Shown: piece after piece, positions 57,560 through 64,000 of the stretch
Layout of the letters: each line of letters begins with the position of its first letter
Position numbering within the stretch: position 1 is the first letter of the stretch
Source of the DNA: Pseudoalteromonas piratica
GTDB taxonomy: Bacteria; Pseudomonadota; Gammaproteobacteria; Enterobacterales; Alteromonadaceae
Assembly (NCBI RefSeq): GCF_000788395.1
Contig: NZ_CP009888.1
Location: forward strand, 1,384,001 to 1,448,000
Length of the DNA stretch: 64,000 nt
Direction of reading: 5' to 3'
Notes under the pieces: generated by a model
The model's database searches: none
The model's input: only the letters and a program-made list of their open reading frames with translations
Told to the model about the DNA's origin: nothing
Position numbers and translations under genes: made by a program

Positions 57560-58690
57560 TTAAGTTCTTACTAGGCCTAATGATAAGACCTGATTTGCCG
57601 CTTCAACAACTTTAGAAGCGGCAATGTTATCTACTCGCTTTTTCCCTGTTAAAATCTTACTTGCCTTTAATGGGCGCCAACTTGAAGCCGATTTTCTAAT
57701 AAGTGCAATTTGTGGCAAGGATAAGCTGCTAGCCAAGTGCATAATAGCTGTTTCTACTGAGATCACTAAATCACATGCTAGCATTGTGCTAGGTAGTTCA
57801 AAAAAGTCGTCCGTTGCTGAAAAAGCAATTGCAGGAACGTCTTTATGTTGCTCACACCAAGCTACCATATCCTCTAGTTTATGAGGTGGCGTATTAATAA
57901 CAAACATTGTGTTCGGCGCTTGCTTTATTAGTTGTTGAGTCAATTCTAACAGTTGAGAATTTTGCCAATCTCGTTTTTCACTAGTAGAAATATGATTAAT
58001 AAAAACCGTTTTCCCCTGATTTAAACCAAATTGTTTGCGCCACAAAGCAATTTGTCGCTTACAGTTCTCATTTTGTGCATTTGTAAGAATAATTTCTCGA
58101 GACCGGGTTTGTTCATCAAGTGAGACAGAAAACAAGCGAGAAAATATCTGATTATAGAAATCACTAATATGCTGACATTTATTGAGTGTCTGAGTATCGA
58201 TGGCAACATCAAGGGATTTAAGTTGCTCACGATAAAGAAAACGAGATAAGAAATCTTTTGGTTTTGTGCCAGCAATTTGGGCATTTGGATTAATTGCTTG
58301 AGCTACTTTCAAATAAGCTGGCGCGCGGGTTGTAGCGACAAAAACAATGGCATCGTATTGCTCTTTTTGAGCTTGTAGGATAAGTGCGTTACGGTGCTTT
58401 TCAGAATCGGCAATCGGATAAATTGTATTGAGATGGCTTTCTTTTGTAAGCCACTGCTGCAACGTTGAATTTCTTCCAGAATGCCAAGATTTTTGGTTGC
58501 TGCGACAATCATCAATCCATACATCAATTTGCAAGCCAGAATAAGCATCAGCAAGCGCTTTTAAAAATGCGCCTTGGTAGACATAGTCACCTAACGCAAG
58601 GTGTGTCATATACAAGATCTTACTTTTATTGGTGAGTGTTAACTCTGGCGTGTGTGTGTTCAATTTGTCACTTTGCTCTGTGTAATGCAC
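57560..58690 (-). CDS. GT9-family (heptosyltransferase-like) glycosyltransferase
   Basis: A 376-residue protein starting at GTG with GGAG in place upstream. The first 26 residues (HYTEQSDKLNTHTPELTLTN) are a polar extension; the GT-B fold then begins at ILYMTHLALGDYVYQGAFLKAL, the GT9 N-terminal block with G-D. The C-terminal donor domain shows VFINHISTSEKRDW, NTMFVINTPPHKLE and ACDLVISVETAIMHLASSL, with the conserved acidic residue in the last. It is likely a heptosyl- or related sugar transferase of the core, but diverged; the sugar cannot be read. Single gene, minus strand. Confidence 0.72.
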   Translation of the reverse strand: MHYTEQSDKLNTHTPELTLTNKSKILYMTHLALGDYVYQGAFLKALADAYSGLQIDVWIDDCRSNQKSWHSGRNSTLQQWLTKESHLNTIYPIADSEKHRNALILQAQKEQYDAIVFVATTRAPAYLKVAQAINPNAQIAGTKPKDFLSRFLYREQLKSLDVAIDTQTLNKCQHISDFYNQIFSRLFSVSLDEQTRSREIILTNAQNENCKRQIALWRKQFGLNQGKTVFINHISTSEKRDWQNSQLLELTQQLIKQAPNTMFVINTPPHKLEDMVAWCEQHKDVPAIAFSATDDFFELPSTMLACDLVISVETAIMHLASSLSLPQIALIRKSASSWRPLKASKILTGKKRVDNIAASKVVEAANQVLSLGLVRT

Positions 58691-58874
58691 TTAATTCTCC
58701 CTGCGCATGAGCCGAAATTGTACCAAACAACCTAGAGGCAAGTTAAGAGATTCGAACAATTCTTAAAAATTTAACAATCAAGCTGGTAAGAAACACGAAC
58801 AAACCTCGCCATTTTGCGTTGATTAGGTATAAAATGATGCCAATTATTTTAAAAAAGCAATTATCGAAAGGCCT

Positions 58875-59456
58875 ATGGAAGCGATAACAAACTCATATTT
58901 AGCAAGCTTAGAGCGTCACCGTAATGTGTTCGCCATTATGGAGCAATATCAACAGCAATCATTGTCACTATTAAATGCTTGCCAAGATACGTTGGCAAAA
59001 GGTGGTAAAGTTATTTGGTTTGGTAATGGTGGCAGTGCTGCTGACTCGCAACATTTAGCGGCTGAATTTGTAGTGCGTTATAAAAACGAACGTGGTCCTC
59101 TTGCATCGATTGCCTTGACAACCGATACGTCAATTCTTACCGCTCACTCAAACGATTATCATTTTGATACTGTGTTTGAACGTCAAGTTTTAGCGCTATG
59201 TAAGCCTGAAGATTTAGTGATTGGTTTAACAACATCGGGTACTAGCCCTAACATTAACCTTGCATTAGAAGCAGCCAATAATATTGGTGCTTACACTGTG
59301 GCGTTAACGGGTCGTGATGGTGGCAAAGTAAAAGATATTGCTAAGTTACCAATCATTATCGCTAATGATGAAACAGCACGTATTCAAGAAGCGCATATGT
59401 TTATTGGCCATTGGCTATGTGAAGCAATTGATATGTTAGTTGCACAAAAGAGCTAA
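58875..59456 (+). CDS. gmhA: Sedoheptulose-7-phosphate isomerase
   Basis: A 193-residue SIS-domain enzyme. Phosphosugar loop GNGGSAADSQHLAAEFVVRY, then IALTTDTSILTAHSNDYHFD, LTTSGTSPNINLALEAAN and the C-terminal EAHMFIGHWLCEAID that brings metal-binding His residues. It isomerises sedoheptulose 7-phosphate to D-glycero-D-manno-heptose 7-phosphate, the first step of ADP-heptose synthesis. hldE follows after 9 nt, so the two form an operon. Confidence 0.94.
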   Translation: MEAITNSYLASLERHRNVFAIMEQYQQQSLSLLNACQDTLAKGGKVIWFGNGGSAADSQHLAAEFVVRYKNERGPLASIALTTDTSILTAHSNDYHFDTVFERQVLALCKPEDLVIGLTTSGTSPNINLALEAANNIGAYTVALTGRDGGKVKDIAKLPIIIANDETARIQEAHMFIGHWLCEAIDMLVAQKS

Positions 59457-59465
59457 GCACTGATT

Positions 59466-60911
59466 ATGGATTTATCATATTTTAATCGATTAGCCAGCAG
59501 CAAAATTTTAGTTGTTGGCGACGTTATGCTCGACCGTTACTGGCATGGTGATACCGGCCGTATTTCACCTGAAGCACCAGTCCCTGTTGTAAAGGTGAGT
59601 GGTCTTGAAGATAAAGCTGGTGGTGCAGCAAATGTTGCGAAAAACATTGCACATCTTGATGGCAAAGTAAGTTTGCTTGGCATTATTGGTGATGATGATA
59701 ACGGGCAAAGCTTAGAAGCGTTACTTAAATCAGAAAATATTGATTCGAGACTAATTCGCCAACAAGAAGCGCCAACAATTGCAAAAATGCGTGTTATTAG
59801 TCGCCATCAGCAAGTGGTGCGATTGGATTTAGAAGAGCGTTTTAGCGAAGCACATTCCACATTGCTGCTTAATCAGCTTAAAGCAATTGTGAGTGAATTT
59901 GATTTAGTTGTGTTCTCTGATTACAACAAAGGCTCATTGCACTTAATTTCAGAAATGATCGCCGTGGCTAAAAACGCTGGTAAAACGGTATTGGTAGACC
60001 CAAAATCAAAGCAATTGGCGGATTATCGTGGTGCAGACTTTATCACACCAAACCTTACCGAGTTTAAAGCTGCTGGTGGCGTGATTGGTGATGAAGAAAT
60101 CATTACACAAAGTGCCCGCACCATTGTGGCTGAATGTGGCTTAGGCGCGATGTTGCTTACTCGCTCTGAACAGGGCATGTCACTTATTACGCCTAACGAA
60201 AAACATGATTTTGCTGCGCAAGTTCATGAAGTGTCAGATGTAACGGGGGCAGGTGACACCGTTATTGCGACACTAGCGGTAATGTTAAGTACAGGCATGC
60301 CAGCTTCGCAAGCGGTTGAAATAGCAAATATTGCCGCGGGTCTTGTGGTTGCGAAACTAGGCGCGGCTACCGTGTCGCCAGAAGAGTTAAGTGCTAAATT
60401 AACTCAGTATCTTCGCGATACCGGCGAGCAATATCAAGCGCCAGCAGAAGAGGTGCTGCACCATATTGAGTTAGCGCGCCAACGCGGTGAAACAATCGTA
60501 TTTACTAATGGTTGCTTTGATATTTTACATGCGGGTCATGTTCGTTATTTAGCACAAGCTAAAGCCCGCGGTGATAAGCTGGTGGTTGGTTTAAATAATG
60601 ATGAATCAATTAGTCGTTTGAAAGGTGCTACGCGACCAGTAAACCCGTTGGATGAGCGTGCTACCGTTATCAGTGCCTTGGCATCTGTAGACTGGGTAAT
60701 CCCATTTGGTTTAGAAGCCGAAAATGATACGCCAGCAAAACTAATTGAACGTGTTAAACCCGATGTATTAGTAAAAGGCGGCGATTATAAAGTGTCAGAA
60801 ATTGCTGGTGCAGATTTTGTGTTAGCGAGTGGTGGCAAAGTAGAAGTACTCGAATTTGTGAATGGGTGCTCTACGTCAAACGTGATTAAAAAAATCCAAA
60901 GCGATGGCTAA
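59466..60911 (+). CDS. hldE: Bifunctional heptose kinase / heptose-1-phosphate adenylyltransferase
   Basis: A 481-residue fusion (E. coli 477). Residues 1 to about 315 are a PfkB-type kinase: [41 protein letters not shown] and [15 protein letters not shown]. From about 340 a nucleotidyltransferase domain follows: [34 protein letters not shown]. It phosphorylates heptose 7-phosphate at C1 and, after GmhB removes the C7 phosphate, makes ADP-D-glycero-D-manno-heptose. gmhA lies immediately upstream; HldD, the next step, is not in the window. Confidence 0.96.
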   Translation: MDLSYFNRLASSKILVVGDVMLDRYWHGDTGRISPEAPVPVVKVSGLEDKAGGAANVAKNIAHLDGKVSLLGIIGDDDNGQSLEALLKSENIDSRLIRQQEAPTIAKMRVISRHQQVVRLDLEERFSEAHSTLLLNQLKAIVSEFDLVVFSDYNKGSLHLISEMIAVAKNAGKTVLVDPKSKQLADYRGADFITPNLTEFKAAGGVIGDEEIITQSARTIVAECGLGAMLLTRSEQGMSLITPNEKHDFAAQVHEVSDVTGAGDTVIATLAVMLSTGMPASQAVEIANIAAGLVVAKLGAATVSPEELSAKLTQYLRDTGEQYQAPAEEVLHHIELARQRGETIVFTNGCFDILHAGHVRYLAQAKARGDKLVVGLNNDESISRLKGATRPVNPLDERATVISALASVDWVIPFGLEAENDTPAKLIERVKPDVLVKGGDYKVSEIAGADFVLASGGKVEVLEFVNGCSTSNVIKKIQSDG

Positions 60912-60928
60912 TAACTACAAATTGTTAA

Positions 60929-60953
60929 GCGCACTAAATTGGCTTTAGTGCGC
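60929..60953. terminator. Hairpin between convergent hldE and kdkA
   Basis: GCGCACTAAA, loop TTGGC, TTTAGTGCGC: a perfect 10-bp stem that overlaps the kdkA stop codon. The plus-strand side is followed by TCTTATAT, so termination would be weak to moderate. Confidence 0.6.
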
Positions 60954-61656
60954 TCTTATATGCCTTTATAAACACCTGCCAATTACTTTCTTGCCAATAA
61001 AACGGACTGTTGCGATTTGACTCTTTGGTAAATGATCGTGCAAGTCGGTCAATATTGCTTTGATTTCGTTTCGCATTAAACGTACCTAATGTGCCTCTGT
61101 CAAAATCAATTAAATATACTTGGCTATTACTGATAAGAATATTGTTGATATTAAGGTCGGCATGCCCCACGCCATGATTATGAAAATTTGCGATAGTGGC
61201 TGCAATTTGGCTGAACTCTTGTTCTGAAAGCGCGCGGGTTTTTAGAATATCGAGAACGCTTTGTGCGTTTGGTAACGCTTCGGTAATAATATCACCACGA
61301 TAAATAAAACCTGAGCGAGTTACTTTTGCTGCAATCGGAGAGGGCACAGGCAAGCCTTTTTGTTGCATTTCTACGAGCAATTCAAACTCTTGAAAAGTGC
61401 GAGTATTGTTTAGTCCTAAGAAAAGGTATTGATCGCTCAATAATTTGCCGATTAAGCCGCCACGCCAGTAATGACGCAACACGCCAGTTTTTTCGCCACA
61501 ATCAAAAAAATACGTTGAAGCTCGACCTTTTTTTTCTGCACGAATTAAATCGTTTGTGGCAAGAAAGTTCACATCAAATAGGGACGTATCAAACTCACCG
61601 TTAAATGATTTTGGCGTAATAATTGAGGTTGAACCCAAACGTTGAATTGAAAGCAT
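60934..61656 (-). CDS. kdkA: Kdo kinase
   Basis: A 240-residue kinase-fold protein. ATP and lysine region: FFDCGEKTGVLRHYWRGGLIGKLL. Catalytic loop HADLNINNIL and metal motif DFDRGTLG are clear. This is KdkA, which phosphorylates the 4-position of Kdo in Haemophilus, Vibrio and related groups, in place of a second Kdo. It sits between hldE and a GT9 transferase gene within the core locus, convergent with hldE and divergent from the latter by about 100 nt. Confidence 0.92.
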   Translation of the reverse strand: MLSIQRLGSTSIITPKSFNGEFDTSLFDVNFLATNDLIRAEKKGRASTYFFDCGEKTGVLRHYWRGGLIGKLLSDQYLFLGLNNTRTFQEFELLVEMQQKGLPVPSPIAAKVTRSGFIYRGDIITEALPNAQSVLDILKTRALSEQEFSQIAATIANFHNHGVGHADLNINNILISNSQVYLIDFDRGTLGTFNAKRNQSNIDRLARSFTKESNRNSPFYWQESNWQVFIKAYKSALKPI

Positions 61657-61756
61657 AGCTAATGTGTTTAAAAGTGATTGCGTGCAAAAAGGGATTATAC
61701 CAAGTTTTAATTTACGTTAAACTGCACGCATCTATTTATATGTTTTTAGGTAAATT

Positions 61757-62809
61757 GTGAGTTTACAGGGCCCATTCAACGATATTTGTATTTTGCGTCT
61801 TTCGGCAATTGGCGATGTGTGTCATGCCGTTTCGGCCGTTCAGGCGATTCAAAGGCACTACCCAAACGCTAAAATCACTTGGGTGGTAGGCAAAATCGAG
61901 GCGATGTTACTGGCAGATTTACCAGGTGTAGAACTCGTTGTTTTTGACAAAAAGCAAGGTAAAGCGGCTTATCAGACTCTTAAACAGCATTTTAAAGGCC
62001 GTAAGTTTGATGTACTGCTTCATATGCAGGTTGCACTGCGTGCCAATTTAGCGGCGCGAGTGATTCCTGCAAAAGTAAAAGTCGGCTTTGATTGGCATCG
62101 TGCAAAAGAAGGGCACTTCTTATTTACTAATCATCGTATTGAGGCTGAAAAAGAAGCGCATGTACTCGAGGGTTTTCGTGGTTTCGCAAAAGCCATTGGT
62201 GTGCCACATTATGAGCCATCGTGGCAGATGCCAGTAAACCAAGAAGATCGAGACTTTGCTGAACAAATATTATCGCCACTTGGCGAAAAAATACTGGTGC
62301 TTTCACCTGCTGCAAGTAAAGCCGAGCGTAATTGGTTACCTGAGCGTTATGCTGAAATAGCGGATTATGCTCAAGAACAAGGTTTTAGTATTGTGATAAC
62401 CGGTGGCCCTACAGAGCTTGAAATTACCCTTGCAAAGAAAATTGAAAATGCGATGTCATCGAAAGCACTTAACCTTGTAGGTAAAACAAATCTAAAGCAA
62501 CTGTTATGCGTATTAGAAAAAGCGTCGCTGGTTATAGCGCCTGATACGGGGCCTGCGCATATGGCGGTCACAATGGCGACTCCTGTGATTGGACTGTATG
62601 CACACTCAAATCCGGCACGTACCGGCCCTTATTTATACCAAGATTATGTGGTTGAGGTATATCATCACAACTTAAAACAGCAAACAGGAAAGACTGCGGC
62701 TCAATTGCCCTGGGGCACACGTGTTAAAGGTAAAGAGCTCATGCAGCAAATTAGTGTAGAGAGTGTAAAGCAGATGTTTGACCGTGTAGTAAAAGAAAAG
62801 GCATTGTAA
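61757..62809 (+). CDS. GT9-family heptosyltransferase-like glycosyltransferase
   Basis: A 350-residue GT-B enzyme starting at GTG behind AGG. N-terminal acceptor domain: ICILRLSAIGDVCHAVSAVQAIQRHYP, ITWVVGKIEAMLL, and DVLLHMQVALRANLAAR. C-terminal donor domain: LSPAASKAERNWLPERYAEIADYA, VITGGPTELE and VIAPDTGPAHMAVTMATPVIGLYAHSNPARTGPY. These match the heptosyltransferase I/RfaF family that adds L-glycero-D-manno-heptose to the inner core. The start codon of gmhB overlaps its stop by one base (TAATG). Which heptose it adds is uncertain. Confidence 0.85.
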   Translation: MSLQGPFNDICILRLSAIGDVCHAVSAVQAIQRHYPNAKITWVVGKIEAMLLADLPGVELVVFDKKQGKAAYQTLKQHFKGRKFDVLLHMQVALRANLAARVIPAKVKVGFDWHRAKEGHFLFTNHRIEAEKEAHVLEGFRGFAKAIGVPHYEPSWQMPVNQEDRDFAEQILSPLGEKILVLSPAASKAERNWLPERYAEIADYAQEQGFSIVITGGPTELEITLAKKIENAMSSKALNLVGKTNLKQLLCVLEKASLVIAPDTGPAHMAVTMATPVIGLYAHSNPARTGPYLYQDYVVEVYHHNLKQQTGKTAAQLPWGTRVKGKELMQQISVESVKQMFDRVVKEKAL

Positions 62810-63366
62810 TGGCTAATAAAGCAGTTTTCCTTGATCGAGATGGTGTTGTTAACGTAGACCACGCTTATGTATATAAAATCGAAGATTTTGAGTTTATTGA
62901 TGGCGTATTTGAAGCGTGTCAGTTATTTCAAGCTGCCGGCTACAAGATTGTGATTGTAACCAACCAATCGGGTATTGGTCGTGGCTACTACTCAGAGCAA
63001 GACTTTCATTTACTGACAAAATGGATGGTTGCGCAATTTAGCGCACACGATATAGAAGTAAGTAAAGTCTACTTTTGCCCGCATCACCCAACAAAAGGTG
63101 TTGCAGGCTACCAGCAAGATTGTGATTGTCGTAAGCCAAAACCCGGTATGTTGTTGCGAGGAGTTGAAGAGCTTGCGCTTGATGCATCTGAGTGCATTAT
63201 GTTTGGCGATAAAGGATCGGATATGTTAGCGGCTAAGGCTGCAGGCTTTAAAAAGAAAATTTTAGTTAAATCAGGCCAAAGCTTAAGTGAGCAAGAACTT
63301 TTACTTGCTGATGAAGTATGGGACTCACTCGATTGTGCGCGTGAAAAGTTTAGTGAAAACAACTGA
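62809..63366 (+). CDS. gmhB: D-glycero-beta-D-manno-heptose-1,7-bisphosphate 7-phosphatase
   Basis: A 185-residue HAD phosphatase. Nucleophile motif FLDRDGVVN gives Asp9 and Asp11, motif II is VTNQSGIGRGYY, and motif IV is MFGDKGSDMLAAKAAG. The zinc loop has CPHHP...DCDCRKPKPG. It removes the C7 phosphate between the two HldE steps. It overlaps the upstream transferase by one base. With gmhA and hldE in the same window, only HldD is absent locally for ADP-L-glycero-D-manno-heptose. Confidence 0.95.
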   Translation: MANKAVFLDRDGVVNVDHAYVYKIEDFEFIDGVFEACQLFQAAGYKIVIVTNQSGIGRGYYSEQDFHLLTKWMVAQFSAHDIEVSKVYFCPHHPTKGVAGYQQDCDCRKPKPGMLLRGVEELALDASECIMFGDKGSDMLAAKAAGFKKKILVKSGQSLSEQELLLADEVWDSLDCAREKFSENN

Positions 63367-63376
63367 GATTAATCGA

Positions 63377-63420
63377 TGCAATATTTAAAATGCAGTTTTT
63401 TGTACTGGATTTTAAATGCA
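63377..63420 (+). repeat. Long imperfect hairpin between gmhB and kbl
   Basis: TTTAAAAT-G-CAGT, a T-rich loop, ACTG-G-ATTTTAAA, with outer TGCA arms. The stem totals about 16 bp with one G.G mismatch and a 3-nt bulge. It starts 11 nt after gmhB. No poly-T tail follows, so it may protect the 3' end of the gmhB message or be a site of another kind. Confidence 0.5.
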
Positions 63421-63600
63421 AATAAGTTAAATCGACTTTTCTAACCGCATTTACTAGTATTAAGTGCATTTATCTACCTAACCTTTTACAATTACCTTCC
63501 TTAATATAAGCTACAATTTTAAAGCTTAATGTATGTTTTTTGCACAGGTCGTGCGCAAACACATTCTGCAACCCGTTCTATTAGGCATTGGAGACTTTGG

Positions 63601-64000
63601 ATGAGAGCATCTGCATTTTTTGATCAGCTTAAGCAACAGATTGACCAAGTAAAAGAAGATGGATTATATAAAAGCGAGCGAGTGATCACGTCACAACAGC
63701 AAGCTGAAATTCAAGTTGCATCAGGCGACTCAGTAATTAACTTTTGTGCAAATAACTACTTAGGTTTAGCAAATCACCCAGAGTTAATTAATGCAGCAAA
63801 GGCCGGTTTGGATGATCATGGCTTTGGCGTTGCGTCAGTTCGTTTTATCTGTGGTACGCAAGATATTCATAAAACATTAGAAACCAAGATCAGTAACTTT
63901 TTACAAACAGAAGATACCATTCTTTACTCATCTTGTTTTGATGCTAACGCAGGTCTGTTTGAAACGATTTTAGGTCCTGAAGATGCCATTATTTCAGACT
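63601..64000 (+). CDS. kbl: Glycine C-acetyltransferase (2-amino-3-ketobutyrate CoA ligase), N-terminal part
   Basis: The first 133 codons of a gene that runs off the window, starting at ATG 63601. The protein opens [20 protein letters not shown], then [38 protein letters not shown] and [16 protein letters not shown]. This matches Kbl of the alpha-oxoamine synthase family, which with threonine dehydrogenase breaks threonine down to glycine and acetyl-CoA. The PLP lysine lies beyond the edge. A tdh gene downstream would be expected. Confidence 0.93.
   Translation, partial: MRASAFFDQLKQQIDQVKEDGLYKSERVITSQQQAEIQVASGDSVINFCANNYLGLANHPELINAAKAGLDDHGFGVASVRFICGTQDIHKTLETKISNFLQTEDTILYSSCFDANAGLFETILGPEDAIISD

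Overview
The window reads as a chromosomal stretch of an AT-rich marine gammaproteobacterium of the Alteromonadales, most like Pseudoalteromonas. The pointers are the argE<>argCBFGH(A) cluster with argH fused to a short argA, the rlmN-pilW-rodZ-ispG-hisS-yfgM-bamB-der order, pncC-recA, a kdkA-type lipopolysaccharide core locus, and a DUF1111/imelysin/DUF1513 lipoprotein cluster. The genus is inferred from gene content and order; no search was run. I see no tRNA, rRNA, insertion sequence, prophage or CRISPR. The sequence is dense with genes and looks like conserved backbone with a few lineage-specific loci.

Region 1 (1-5.6 kb) is the end of an imelysin gene, two paralogous di-heme lipoproteins, a second imelysin lipoprotein and a Tat-exported DUF1513 lipoprotein: a periplasmic redox and probably metal-linked cluster of unsettled function. 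Region 2 (5.7-12 kb) holds an acyltransferase, a DUF1289 protein, a solute-binding-like protein divergent from a small-protein/GNAT/sensor operon, and a large propeller-PAS sensor that stops without an output domain. Region 3 (12.1-17.9 kb) has a voltage-gated K+ channel, the acyl-CoA synthetase/acetyltransferase PatZ, a cupin, a SIMPL protein and a DUF1835 protein.

Region 4 (18-28.1 kb) holds mutS, pncC, recA behind a LexA box, a DUF3943 protein, a DcaP-type porin, acs and a CrbR-like LuxR response regulator. With patZ this puts acetate activation, a candidate transcriptional control and a candidate acetylation control within 15 kb. Region 5 (28.1-40.2 kb) has trhP(yegQ)-yfhL, with a perfect FNR-type box ideally placed for a class II promoter, then ndk and the rlmN-to-der housekeeping series, in which PilW carries two C-terminal LysM domains.

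Region 6 (40.2-51.5 kb) contains a VOC protein, a TetR/hydrolase operon with two operator-like sites, a GAF protein with a dead GGDEF-like domain, the arginine genes with an ARG box in the argE-argC gap, and a small-protein/membrane-protein pair behind a long leader. Region 7 (51.5-64 kb) is the cell-envelope locus: two Wzi-like barrels, coaD, a TetR gene next to a strong operator palindrome, waaA, two GT9 glycosyltransferases, gmhA, hldE, kdkA and gmhB, ending in the start of kbl. GmhA, HldE and GmhB cover ADP-heptose synthesis except the HldD epimerase; WaaA, KdkA and GT9 enzymes would build a phosphorylated-Kdo/heptose inner core.
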